Shown here: positions 1 through 11,310 of the stretch, piece after piece | How positions within the stretch are numbered: position 1 is the first letter of the stretch | How the letters are laid out: each line of letters opens with the position of its first letter | Source of the DNA: Phaeosaccion multiseriatum | Taxonomy: Eukaryota > Ochrophyta, other classes | Reading direction: 5' to 3' | NCBI GenBank assembly: GCA_965112735.1 | Contig: OZ218955.1 | Span: forward strand, 1,922,001 to 1,986,000 | Length of the DNA: 64,000 nucleotides | Translations under genes and position numbers: made by a program | The notes under the pieces: model-generated | Seen by the model: only the letters and a program-made list of their open reading frames with translations | Told to the model about the DNA's origin: nothing | Database searches by the model: none

Positions 1-2707
1 TGAAAGATGGCCAGCATGAGGCCGTAAAAGGAGGAGCCACACAGCCCCGCGAGACAGGCATACCCTAGGGCGGACGTGCTGACAAGCATGGTGCCCAGGA
101 GGGCAAAGGACGTGCCCACAGCGGTGGAGTATGCCACCATTAGTCTGTGAGGGGAGGGTAGTGGATGGCAGGGGATGGCAGGGGATGGCAAGGGATGGCA
201 TGGGATGGGCAAGATAAGAGCAGAGGATGGGGAGGGGGTTTGAGATCAGGGTAGATTCTTCTGCCTCTTCTTCCTTCTGCCTCCCTCTCTCCCTCCCTCC
301 CTCCCTCCCTCCCTCCCTCCCTCCCTCCCTCCCTCCCTCCCTCCCTCCCTCCTTTCTTCCTCCCTCCCTCCCTCCCTCCCTCCCTCCCTCCCTCCCTCCC
401 TCCCTCCCTCCCTCCCTCCCTCCCTCCCTCCCTCCCTCCCTCCCTCCCTCCCTCCCTCCCTCCCTCCCTCCCTCCCTCCCTCCCTCCCTCCCTCCCTCCC
501 TCCCTCCCTCCCTCCCTCCCTCCCTCCCTCCCTCCCTCCCTCCCTCCCTCCCTCCCTCCCTCCCTCCCTCCCTCCCTCCCTCCCTCCCTCCCTCCCTCCC
601 TCCCTCCCTCCCTCCCTCCCTCCCTCCCTCCCTCCCTCCCTCCCTCCCTCCCTCCCTCCCTCCCTCCCTCCCTCCCTCCCTCCCTCCCTCCCTCCCTCCC
701 TCCCTCCCTCCCTCCCTCCCTCCCTCCCTCCCTCCCTCCCTCCCTCCCTCCCTCCCTCCCTCCCTCCCTCCTTCCTTCCCTCCCTCCCTCCCTCCCTCCC
801 TCCCTCCCTCCCTCCCTCCCTCCCTCCCTCCCTCCCTCCCTCCCTCCCTCCCTCCCTCCCTCCCTCCCTCCCTCCCTCCCTCCCTCCCTCCCTCCCTCCC
901 TCCCTCCCTCCCTCCCTCCCTCCCTCCCTCCCTCCCTCCCTCCCTACTTCCTTCCCTCCCTCCCTCCCTCCCTCCCTCCCTTCCTCACCTGGTCTTCTTG
1001 GAGAAGACGACATTCCCAATCTCATCCCTCCCTCCCTCCCTCCCTCCCTCCCTCCCTCCCTCCATCCCTCCCTCCCTCCCTCCCTCCCTCCCTCCCTCCC
1101 TCCCTCCCTCCCTCCCTCCCTCCCTCCCTCCCTCCCTCCCTCCCTCCCTCCCTCCCTCCCTCCCTCCCTCCCTCCCTCCCTACTTCCTTCCCTCCCTCCC
1201 TCCCTCCCTCCCTTCCTCACCTGGTCTTCTTGGAGAAGACGACATTCCCAATCTCATCCCTCTTATACAAGTCGAGTGTAAAGAACCACAGCAAGACGTA
1301 CCCAACCTTGGGTACAAAGTCGACCCCCAACCATGCTCGCATCACCACAATCCCCCCAAAGGCAGCCGTGGTGTAGCGACTGATGAAGAAGGGCAGATAC
1401 TGATACTTGACGATGAGAGCAATGAAGCACCAGGGCATCGCACCGAGGATGTATCCGGAGGCGAGGAGTACGCAGAAACGCTTGGTAAAGGACTCGCTGC
1501 AGAGGGTGTTAGTGGGGGGAGGGAGGGAGGGGGGGAGGGAGGGAGGGAGGGAGGGAGGGAGGGAGGGAGGGAGGGAGGGAGGGAGGGAGGGAGGGAGGGA
1601 GGGAGGGAGGGAGGGAGGAAGGAAGGAAGGAAGGAAGGAAGGAAGGAAGGAAGGAAGGAAGGGAGGGAGGGAGGGAGGGAGGGAGGGAGGGAGGGAGGGA
1701 GGGAGGGAGGGAGGGAGGGAGGGAGGGAGGGAGGGAGGGAGGGAGGGAGGGAGGGAGGGAGGGAGGGAGGGAGGAAGGAAGGAAGGAAGGAAGGAAGGGA
1801 GGGAGGGAGGGAGGGAGGGAGGGAGGGAGGGAGGGAGGGAGGGAGGGAGGGAGGGAGGGAGGGAGGACGGGAGGGAGGGAGGGAGGGAGGGGGGGAGGGG
1901 GGGAGGGAGGAAGGGGGGAAGGAGGGAGAGAGGGACGGAGGAAGCCAGGGAGGGAGGGAGGTGAGTGAATGAATGTGTGTTGCTCGCTCACGCGCTCGCT
2001 CACTCACTCACTCACTCACTCACTCACTGACGTACTGACCTGTCTTTTATGGCGGAGAGTGGAATTGTGCGAGGCCCGAGCTGCAGCCATTGCGCGCTGC
2101 GAGAGAGGCAAAAGCATATGGGCAGGCAGGCAGGTATATGGGCACAAAGGTTGATTGGCGGACAGGCAAGTATATGGGCAAGTATCCACCCACACCCACA
2201 CCCCCACCCTACCCACCCACCCACCCACCCATCTATCCATCTATATCCATCCATCCATCCATCCACCCACCCACCCACCCACCCATCCATCCATCCATCC
2301 ATCCATCCATCCATCCACCCACCTAGGACGGAGATCAATGTCAAGCGAGGGCACCCAAGCAGGCAAGATACACACCACATCCCTCGCGAGGAGGTATATG
2401 TTGGATAAGTCAATGTAGCAGGCGAGCAGGAAGAGTCCGGAGATGTGGCAGTAGAAGTGGAAGGTGAAGGAGCGATTGAAGTCCGACGCCAGTTCAATGT
2501 CCTGAGGGAGGGAGGGAGAGGGGAGAGGGGAGAGGGGAGAGGGGTTGTGGGTGAGAGTGATGGCACACACACACACAAACACACCTTCTCTTCCTTTCCT
2601 TTCCTTCCCTCTCTCTCTCTTTGTCCCTCTCCCTCCACCTCTGTTTGTCCCTCTCTCTCCACCACACCTTTGTCCCTCTCTCTGTTCCCCTTTCTCTCTC
2701 CCTCCCT

Positions 2708-2744
<37 letters not shown>

Positions 2745-5700
2745 TGTTGTCTCTCTCTCTTGCTCTCTCATACCTCCTTCAGGAAGAAATTTCTGAGCAG
2801 GCTCGCGCACCACAGCCATGCCACAGCGTACGGCACCCCCACCAGTACCAGGAAGCGAAGGCGCCACAGCTGACTCACGCGCAGGCTAATTAGAGTCGTA
2901 TGGGCAGGGCAGGGGGGGAGGGGATTAGTGTAGTAGCGTTTGGGCAGCCGCCACAGCTGCTGCTTCTTCTCTCTCTATCCACCAACCTCTTCTCCCTTTG
3001 CCCCCCCCCCCACCCTCTCTCTCGCTCCCACTCCCCCCTTCTATCCCCCTCTCTCGGCCTCCCTCCCCTCCTCTCTCTCCCTCCCTCCACCCATCCCTCC
3101 CCTTCCCCTCCCTCCCTCACCTAAACTTGCTATCCATCGCTCCTGACATGGGGTCATCAGCCAAGAAGATCTTGGCCCTCGGCTTGCGGAAAGTATCCGG
3201 TATCAGTGAGGCCCAGCCATCCGTCACTACCCCCTCCCCCATGCGATAGGCTCCTCGTAGTAAGGTGAGGAAGCCGGCGATGACCACATAGAGCTCTGCC
3301 CCGCCGAGGGCTCGCTCGTTGCTGAGTGGGCGGTGCAGAGGGGGGCAGGGGGGAGGAGGGGAGCAGAGGAGGGGGGGGGAGGGTAGAGGGGGAGAGAGAG
3401 AGGGGGAGAGAGAGAGGGGGAGAGAGAGAGGGGGAGAAGGGGAGAGGGTGGCAGAGGGGGCAGGTGGGGAAGTGTGAGTGTGTGGAGTTGTAGCTGGGCG
3501 GTGACGTGAGATGAGGCGTAGGATGCTGCAGGCGCGACAAGGTACCACAGGCCCCGTGGTTCTAACACTGACCGCCCGACCGACCGATAGTCATCCACTG
3601 CAATCCACTGCAATCCACTGCCATCCACTGCCATCCACTGCCATCCATTGCCATCCGACCAACAATGCCGTCGATAACACGATACCTGGCTTCAATCTCG
3701 TACTGCGAGCAGTCGATTCTCTCCTGCCTCTTTTTGCTGTAGTTGCACTGCTCGCTGTTGAGGCAGCACTGAATCTCTTGCAGGGTGTCTTGTTCGCTGT
3801 CGACCAGGCTCTCGAATTTCACGCTTTTATCCCAACCGTCCTGTTTGGTGGAAAGGGAAAGCAGAAAGGACGAGGAGGAGGAGGAGGAGGAGGAGGAGGA
3901 AGGAGGAGGAGGAGGAGGAAGAGGGAGGAGGAGGGGGAGGAGGAGGAGGAGGAGGAGGAGGAGGAGGAGGAGGAGGAGGAGGAGGAGGAGGAGGAGGAGG
4001 AGGAGGAGGAGGAGGAGGAGGAGGAGGAGGAGGAGGAGGAGGAGGAGGAGGAGGAGGAGGAGGAGGGGGAGGAGGAGGAGGAGAAGAAGGAGAGGTTCAC
4101 TGTCAGTTTCTGGGTATTGGATCCCAGCCTTTCCCCCTTCCCCCTTCTCTCTGCACCTCTTGCCCGCAGGCCTCTCCATGCACCCCATATGCTTATCCCG
4201 TAGACCCATATACCTGAAAATACGATACGACCGTAAAGTCGTCGATGGCCCAGTACTCGTTAGCGTTCTCGAAGTCTAGCTGGTCCAGCATGAAGCGTGT
4301 GGCTGTCGTGTTGGCAGCAGGAGGGAGCTCCACCTCCACCTAAAAGAGGGAAGTGGGGGGGGGGTGGGGCAGCACAGAGGGAAGGGGGGGGGGGGAGTGA
4401 GTGAGTGAGTGAATGCGCGCGTGCACCCACACATCGCCAAGCTTTAGACGTGTGTAGAAGGAAGGTTTTCTGCTCTGCTCTCCCCCCTTCCCTTCCCTTC
4501 CCTTCCCCTCCCCTTCTCGCCCCTCTCCCCTCTCCCCTCTCCCCTCCTCCCCTTCCCGCACGCACGCACCAACGTAAATGTCTCTCCGCGGTAGAGAAAG
4601 GTCTCAAGTTTCTCCAACTCTTCCCAAGTGTCCCCGGCGTCGGTTGAGTAGTACGTCCAGATGTTCCCGCCGTAGGCCGGTTTGCACTCCTGTGGTCGGG
4701 GGCAAGGAGGAAGAGCGTTTTAAGACTTTTTGTTGACTTTTTGTTGTATCACATCACAGCACAGCGCCACACACACACACACATATATATATACGCATAC
4801 GCACACACTCACACACATACACAAGCACACATACACATACACATACACACATACACAACACACACACACACACAAACACACACACATACACAGGCACACA
4901 CACATACAACCCTCCTACACACGTATGCACACACATATATATATATACACATACACAACCCACACACACAACACAAGCACACACACATACAACCCTCCTA
5001 CACACGTATGCACACACATATATATATATATATGCACAAGCACACATACACACACACAAACATACACACACATACACAAGCACGCACACACACAACCCTC
5101 CCACACACGTATGCACATATATATATATACATATATATATATGCACACACAACACATGTATAACCAACTCGCCTGCAAGGTGGGGTCTGTGGTGTAGGGG
5201 CCCATTTTCAGCCTGAAGGAGAGCTTTCCTCCGAAGCGTACGTCCACGTCTTGAGTGACCACCCGCCGCATGTCTACACCCGAGAATGTCAGCGCGGAGT
5301 CCCCAGAGTGGGAACCGCAGAGGTCTGAGGGGGAGGGGAGGGGAGGGGAGGGGAGGGAGAGAGGGGGGGAGAGGAGACAAAAGTCATGCGGACCGTAGCG
5401 CTATCTCATGCTCTCCTCAGTGCTGGGTTGTACTCCCAGACACACACCCACACACGCACCCACACACCCACACACGCACCCACACTCACACACACCTACA
5501 CACGCACACACACACCCACGTACCAGAGGGTTTCCCGTTGTAGACGGAAGCCCACCTTGCGGAGGCGAGGGTAGGGCTGCTGACGCTGGCGTTTGCCCAG
5601 CTTTCGAAACCGTCTTCGAAGGTGTGAATACCTCCTGCAGCAACGGCAGAAGCAGACAGAGGCATATGGGGGGGAGGGGCAGTGTGAGGATGGGGCGCTT

Positions 5701-7451
5701 GACAGCGCCAGTGGCATTGCTCTCGACATGGTCAGCTACTCATCCATCCACTTACCCGTCTATCCTCCCACTCACCCACTCACTCACCTAGCCTCCCCTT
5801 CACACACCCATCCACGCACCCATCATCCCTCCTACTCGCTCACTCACCCACTTACTCACTCACTTACTCACTCACTCACTCACTCACTCACTCACTCACT
5901 CACTCACTAATTCACTCACTCACTCACTCACTCACTCACTCACTCACTCACTCACTCACTCACTTATTCACTCACTTACTCACTCACTCACTCACTCACT
6001 TACTCACTCATTCACTCACCCACCCACTCACTCACTCACTAACTCACTCAGTCACTCACTCACTCACGCCCTCAATCACTCACTCACTCACTCACTCACC
6101 CACTCACCCACTCACTCACTCACTCTCTCAGTCACTCACTCAGTCACTCAGTCACTCACTCACTCACCCACTCACCCACTCACTCACTCACTCACTCACT
6201 CACTCACTCACTCACTCACTCACTCACTCACTCACTCACTCACTCACTCACTCACTCACTCACTCACTCACTCACTCACTCACTCACTCACTCACTCACT
6301 CACTCACTCACTCACTCACTCACTCACTCACTCACTCATTCATTCACTCACTCACACTCACTCACTCACTCACTTACTCACTCACTCACTCACCCAAGAA
6401 GGAATCCTCGCAGAAGTCGAATCCCCACTTCTCTTTGCTGTGAATAAACATGGCCTCGTCATACACGCAGTAACTGCCGTACATCTTGAGAGAGAGACCA
6501 CGGGACGACGATAGAGAGGGAGAGAGAGGGAGAGAGGAGAGAGGCGGGGGGGGGGAGAGGGGGAAAGGAGAGAGGGAGAGACAGAAATGAGCGAGAGAGA
6601 GAGTGAGAAAGGGTGGCAAGAGGAGGGGTGGAGAGAGAGAGACGGAGAGAGAGAGAGAGAGATGGAGAGAGAGAGACAGAGAGAGAGACAGAGAGAGGAA
6701 GAGAGGGGGGGAGGGACAGAAGAGATGCGGCGCCAGCAGGGGGAGACAAGGGGCTGAGACAGGGCGTGTATGAGAGGTATCGTATCTATCACGTGTGTGC
6801 GTGCGTGCACAGCCTGCCGATCTACCCCCTCCCCTTGGGCCCCACCCCCCCAATCTACGCCACGTCTGCTCCCTTGCTGACAGATCTGCTGATCTTGACA
6901 CCAAGGTCCTGATCCTGACACCAAGGTCCTGATCCTGACCCTGAGTCCGAGCCTGAGCCTGAGCCTGAGCCTGACTTGACACCAGCTACGGACTGACTGA
7001 CTGACTGACTGACTGACACCAGGTACTGACCTTATTGACAGAGGTTTCCGAGCACTCCTCCCACTCCGTAATGGCCCCCGGTACGCCCCCCTGGAGGCTA
7101 CCTGGGTACTCCACACAGCGCTCGTCAGAGCTGCAGGAGGGGAAGAAGCCGTAGCATCTGGGGAGGGAGGGATGGATGGATGGAGGGAGGGAGGGAGGGA
7201 TGAAGGGAGGGAAGGAAGGAGAGGGAGGAAGGAAGGAGGAAGGGAGGGGGGGAGGGAGGGGAGGGAGAAGGAGAGAAGGAGAGAGGGAAGGAGGGAAGGA
7301 GAGGGAGGCGAGGAAGGAAGGAAGGAGAGAGAGGTGAGGGGGGGAGGAAGGGAGTGGTTGGTGACTGGCGATTGGTGGTTACTGCATGGGTGCGTACAGA
7401 CTGCCTTCCTGACTGTCCGAGGGCCGGACTGCCCGACAAGCTGAGAAGCAC

Positions 7452-7484
<33 letters not shown>

Positions 7485-8885
7485 TAGACAGACAGACTGA
7501 CACGTACACAGACAGATAGGGAGGTAGACAGACAGTCAGATAGACAGATAGACAGACAGACAGATAGACGGATAGGCAAACTGACTGACACACTCACTCA
7601 CTAACCTCCGATCGAAGATGGTCCTGGGCAGCGTGGCATCGTTCACGGCGAGTGTGGCGGCAATGGCGAGCACCACCAGAGTGATGAGCAGTGACATGAG
7701 GTAGCCCGTCACCACAGGGAGGGTGCCCGGATCCCGAGGGGTGCGCGTGTACCTCACACGTCTATGCGTGCGTGTGCGTGGGTGGGTGTGCGTTCGTACG
7801 TGCATGTGTGTGCGTGTGTGTGGGGTGGATGGGCGCATGCGTGCTGAGTATGGTACTGTGAGTTTCTCTCACATCACACCCATTCACTCACTCACTCACT
7901 CAATCACTCAATCACTCACTAGCCTCACTCACCTCTGCACCGGCACCTGACAAGAGGGGCAGTAGCCCGTCTTGAAGTAGTCGTCTGCGCAGAAGAATTC
8001 CCCGCAGCACTTGCGACGGAAGCCTTGACGTAAGCAAATCCGACACTCCTCCCCGTCCCTCACTTCTCCTGCTCCACGCTGCGGAAGGGAAGGGAAGGCA
8101 CGGGACGACAAGGGAAGTGAAGTGTGTCTCAGTGAGAAGGCCGACAACCTACCCACCCATCCATCCACCCATCCCTCCACCCACCCATCCATCCACCCAT
8201 CCATCCCTCCACCCATCCATCCATCCATCCACCCCTCCCACTCCACCCACCCACCTATCCATCCACCCCCTCCCCCCTCACCCATATACCTTTTCTAAGT
8301 CGCTCCAGAACTTGCCGGCGTTGTCACCAGTGGTGATAACTTGGCAGCCTGGGCAGTTGCCAGTGCTAGTGTAGCAGTACTTGCAGTATAGTCTGAGCAG
8401 CACAAGTTGGTGATGCAGTAGTGAGAGAAAGGGCAAGCAGGACGTGGTGGGTGGGTGTGTGGGTGGTATGTGTGTGTATGTGTGTGCGTGTGTGGTGGGT
8501 TGGTACCCAGAACGGGAAGGCACAGCCGTCAAAGTACACCCACCCGCCCACCTGTCACAGCAATCGCGCCGCTTCCCGTCCTCCATGCACACGAGACAGG
8601 CTCCTAACTCTGGCGTTTCCACCTGCATGTGAGTGGGTTCGTGCGGTGCAAGGGGGCGTGGACAGAGTTTGAGTTTCAGCGGAACACTCTTACTTCTCAT
8701 ACATCCTGCCGCCCGCCCGCCCATCTAAGCCCTGTGAGAGGAACCAACCACCCATCAACCACACGTCCAAGCAAGCCTGCACGGACAGGCTTCCCCTCCT
8801 CTCCAAGAATAAGGCAGATATTCTCCTAAACGACAGGACGGGCAGGCATCTCCTTCACCCCTCTCAGCCAGACTTTACAACGACC

Positions 8886-8946
<61 letters not shown>

Positions 8947-9721
8947 GCAACAGACCTTCTCTGCCTCTTTCAGACGCTGCCTGCAGGGGCAAATGATTGC
9001 AGTCGGATCATTGTCAAAGCAGCAGCCATCAAGGTCCCGACAACCGCCCTCGTGGTTGCACCAGCAGCTGCCAGGCCGCACGCGCTTGCGTATCGTTTTC
9101 TGGGGCGGTCAGATGTTACAAGAGGGGATGAGGGGGGCGGGGGATGGGTGATGATGCAGAAGAGGTGGGAGGAGTTCAAGACTATCTGATGCATGAAGAG
9201 CTAGTGGTAGAGCACAAGATGTGCTTTTGGGTCGGGCAAGGGCCGGACACACGAGGGGCAGCCACAAAAAGCGCTTCCGCCCCCCAACATCTTGGAGGGC
9301 TTGCTTGCCTCAATACGAGAGCCCTGCCCCAAGAGGAGAGGTGGATATACACAGATGTCGCTATGTACGCCTCCTGTCCTATCTGTCCATCTATCTACCG
9401 CACCTGCAGGTGCGCTTTCTTGTCGTCGTGCTCGTCGTCGGAGGGCACCTCGACGGCCTGCGTGCCGAAGAAGGGGTCCTCGTCATCGTCGTCGCCCAGC
9501 CCCGCGCCAACCTGTTGGCGTTTCACAGTAGTCACGAGCCCAGGGTGGGAGGAGGTCGAGGTAGGCAGGGTAGAGAGGGGGGTGTGTGGTGGAAGGAGAA
9601 AGTAACCTGGACACAGGCCAAGACTCACCTGTCTTTGGCGCTTTCTCTTGTTCTTGGGTTGCCTGTTCTTCACGTTTCTCTTCTTGTCTCCCTCAGGATC
9701 GACAATCCAGGGGGGTGACAT
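1..9721 (-). CDS. Cys-rich multipass membrane protein with reelin-like segment (3' part outside window)
   Basis: Twenty exons in consistent phase: 9721-9629, 9511-9404, 9099-8956, 8622-8552, 8392-8290, 8078-7933, 7752-7606, 7157-7031, 6484-6394, 5634-5524, 5324-5173, 4689-4570, 4339-4214, 3840-3686, 3321-3121, 2885-2774, 2501-2323, 2096-2040, 1496-1221 and 144-<1, about 887 residues so far. The start is the ATG at 9721 ([11 protein letters not shown]), followed by a basic stretch. Residues about 68-220 hold many CxxC pairs ([24 protein letters not shown]), perhaps a metal-binding or disulphide-rich module. A hydrophobic helix ([19 protein letters not shown]) follows in exon 7. Exons 10-13 resemble the reelin/sialidase-like jelly roll ([59 protein letters not shown]). 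From exon 15 on there are several hydrophobic helices. I infer a plasma- or endomembrane protein with a lumenal or extracellular ligand domain; function unknown. Exon 11 ends in a GC donor. Confidence 0.72.
283..1210. repeat. (CCCT)n tract with duplicated exon end
   Basis: Almost pure CCCT tetranucleotide DNA fills most of the intron at 145-1220 of the minus-strand membrane-protein gene. At about 981-1027 it is interrupted by a second copy of the last ~45 coding bases and donor site of the neighbouring exon (true copy 1213-1262). A shared TACTTCCTTCC marker at 945 and 1181 shows a segmental tandem duplication of about 232-236 bp. Confidence 0.95.
1517..1960. repeat. (GGGA)n/(GGAA)n intronic tract
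   Basis: A purine-only tetranucleotide array fills the intron 1497-2039 of the minus-strand membrane-protein gene. Blocks of GGGA alternate with blocks of GGAA. The long open frames across it on both strands are artefacts of a 4-bp repeat that contains no stop codon. Confidence 0.95.
3868..4095. repeat. (GGA)n intronic tract
   Basis: About 225 bp of GGA trinucleotide with a few interruptions, in the intron 3841-4213 of the minus-strand membrane-protein gene. On the transcribed strand it reads TCC and could act as an extended polypyrimidine tract before the acceptor at 3841. Confidence 0.92.
4770..5155. repeat. (CA)n/(TA)n tract in a GC-AG intron
   Basis: CA-rich DNA with several (TA)n blocks. 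A roughly 75-bp sub-unit (CCTCCTACACACGTATGCACA followed by TA repeats) occurs three times, near 4911, 4994 and 5096. It lies in the intron 4690-5172, whose donor is GC rather than GT. Confidence 0.9.
5172..5178 (-). other. Non-canonical GC donor, membrane-protein intron 11
   Basis: On the minus strand the exon ends CTTGCAG and the intron begins GCGAGT, matching the GC-AG class (AG|GCAAGT-like). Joining to the acceptor CCACAG at 4690 keeps the reading frame into ECKPAYGG. The nearest GT, 4 bases further on, breaks the frame. Confidence 0.75.
5840..6392. repeat. (CACT)n array beginning at a 5' splice site
   Basis: About 550 bp of CACT (GTGA on the transcribed strand), continuous with the donor GTGAGT of the exon that ends at 6394. 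Interruptions (CACC, CAGT, TACT) are commoner distally, and the purest block is at 6180-6340. Confidence 0.95.
6885..7030. repeat. CTGACACCAAGG/CTGACTGACACCAGG minisatellite
   Basis: Tandem CCTGATCCTGACACCAAGGT units, then GAGCCT hexamers, then CTGA tetramers ending in CTGACACCAGGTA, immediately before the donor of the exon ending at 7031. The same CTGACACCAGG core recurs at 57460-57800 and near 31330. Confidence 0.85.
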
Positions 9722-9948
9722 AACATTAAGGCGTCCTGGTGCTCATGAAACCCAATCTAAACCAACGCTCCCTCGGCTCTCTCTTGCCTTGAAAACTGAA
9801 CGTTTCGTCGCCGCCGGACAATTTTTTTGGCGATCATGATGAGCAAGGCATCATCATAAAGAATAAGAAGGAGGGAGTGGAAGACAGGCACTGGCGCACC
9901 ACAGTGACCGCCGCAGCGCAGCAGACAATAATCTCGACAGAGCGGGCG
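9722..9948. promoter_or_regulatory. Short divergent spacer
   Basis: The minus-strand membrane-protein ATG (9721) and the plus-strand basic-protein ATG (9949) face apart across 227 bp. No clear TATA box is visible. A T-run lies at 9822-9828. The spacer must hold both 5' untranslated regions, so a shared promoter is an inference from geometry only. Confidence 0.4.
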
Positions 9949-11310
9949 ATGGGGATCACCGATGGGGGAGAAAGAGTCTCAGTGGGCTTTAGGGTGAAGG
10001 CGGCGAGGCCAAAACCTGAGAGCAATGCCAAGCGAAACAGTGGAAGAGTGGTCGAAGAGAAAAAGGAGGACAGGAAGTTGCAGCAACGCCGGAAGCCAGC
10101 CTCAACCCGCCGGCCCTCCACCGCATCGCAAGCAACCAAAAGCAAGGATGGAAGCGAGGAAGAAGGGGATACCAATACTTCTCTGCCCCTCCCCCCCGAC
10201 CGCGTGTCTTATGTCCCGCCTCGAATCCCCCGCCGCCGCCCACGCTCAGCGGCCGGGGTGCACGGTCACCCTGTCTCCTACCGTACCAGGAGGCCCCCTC
10301 CCGGGCGGCATTCTGATGTGAGGGCAGTGTGTGTGGGAGATAGTGGCACGAAGGGAGGGCAGGCGAGGGCATGGTTCACGCCGTCCTCCACCGCCCCTAC
10401 CCAGCACAACGCCGACTCGGATGGTGCTTGTTCTGGTGCTGGTGCTTCTGCTGCTGGTGGTGACTCCGCTCCAAGGCGGCGATGGGACACCTCAACTGCA
10501 GCCGTCGACTTTCAAGTGGGCCTGACGGAGAAGCTGTATCGAAAGTATCAGCGTCACTCCACAGCAAGCACTGACGCAGCAGGAGGAGAAGCAGCACCAG
10601 CAGGAGGAGGAGAATCAGGGGCAGCAGGAGGGACAGGAGAAACCGAGTGGAAAGATCGGGATGGGGCGAGAGCTAGCATTAGCGATAGAGATAAGCTTAG
10701 AGGAGCAGCCTTCGTGGGAAGGCGTGATGGGGATTGGAGAGCAAACAAGGGAGGAGAAGGGGGGGCATGGGGGCAACAACAACACCAACAACAACACTCC
10801 GACAGGTGGAATATGGAGGAGAAGGGAGTTGAAACGGAGATTCGGCCGCTGGTCCCGCCCTCTCCCGAGCGGAGACGGACTTGTCGCCGACACAGGGCAT
10901 GGCAAAGGGCGGTGGAGCTTCTTCGCGACCAACAGGGGGACGTGGACATTGAAGAGGCGCTGCACAACGGGCCCGCTGTCGCCGCTGGTAGCAGCACCAG
11001 CAGGAGCAGCAGCCGAGTAGAAGAGACGGGCGGTAGTGGAGTTAGGGTGGGGTGGGGAGGGGAGGGGGGAGGGGCCAGGGCAAGGAAGTGGAACAGGTCA
11101 ACGGAGGTGTTGTACCCGAACGACGCGCCCAAGAGGGCTTACTTGGGAGGGGCCACTCGGTTTGGGGGCTACACCTCCCTCAAGGCCACTGTAGTCGGGC
11201 AGCTGCTGGATCCGGGGGTAGCAACGGCAGCAGCGACAGCAACAGCCTCAGGAGGAGCCTCAGCAGCAGCCTCAGGCACTACCACCACTCTGGGAGCAGC
11301 TCGCTTTTGA
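9949..11310 (+). CDS. Intronless basic low-complexity protein, unknown
   Basis: Single open frame of 453 codons from the ATG at 9949 (MGITDGGERVSVGFRVKAA). The frame is open further upstream but without an ATG. The protein is rich in Arg, Ser, Gly and Ala, with basic clusters (PRIPRRRPRSAAG, PERRRTCRRHRAWQRAVELL) and a C-terminal segment of ordinary composition (STEVLYPNDAPKRAYLGG) before an Ala/Thr/Ser tail. A central part (VDFQVGLTEKLYRKYQRHS) looks like a short amphipathic helix. No domain is recognised. It is free of the intronic tetranucleotide arrays of its neighbours, and its base composition fits coding DNA better than the antisense frames. It starts head to head with the reelin-like gene. 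A partner-binding or nucleic-acid-associated role would be a guess from charge alone. Confidence 0.55.
   Translation: MGITDGGERVSVGFRVKAARPKPESNAKRNSGRVVEEKKEDRKLQQRRKPASTRRPSTASQATKSKDGSEEEGDTNTSLPLPPDRVSYVPPRIPRRRPRSAAGVHGHPVSYRTRRPPPGRHSDVRAVCVGDSGTKGGQARAWFTPSSTAPTQHNADSDGACSGAGASAAGGDSAPRRRWDTSTAAVDFQVGLTEKLYRKYQRHSTASTDAAGGEAAPAGGGESGAAGGTGETEWKDRDGARASISDRDKLRGAAFVGRRDGDWRANKGGEGGAWGQQQHQQQHSDRWNMEEKGVETEIRPLVPPSPERRRTCRRHRAWQRAVELLRDQQGDVDIEEALHNGPAVAAGSSTSRSSSRVEETGGSGVRVGWGGEGGGARARKWNRSTEVLYPNDAPKRAYLGGATRFGGYTSLKATVVGQLLDPGVATAAATATASGGASAAASGTTTTLGAARF

Noticed and set aside
227-1972. Long open frames of Leu-Pro-Pro-Ser and Gly-Gly-Arg-Glu repeats
   Set aside because: They are translations of a stop-free CCCT/GGGA tetranucleotide. 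The same DNA is an intron of the minus-strand gene, bounded by good splice sites.
5840-6392. Telomere-like or centromeric satellite
   Set aside because: CACT/GTGA units are not a telomere motif and the block lies within an intron, continuous with its donor.
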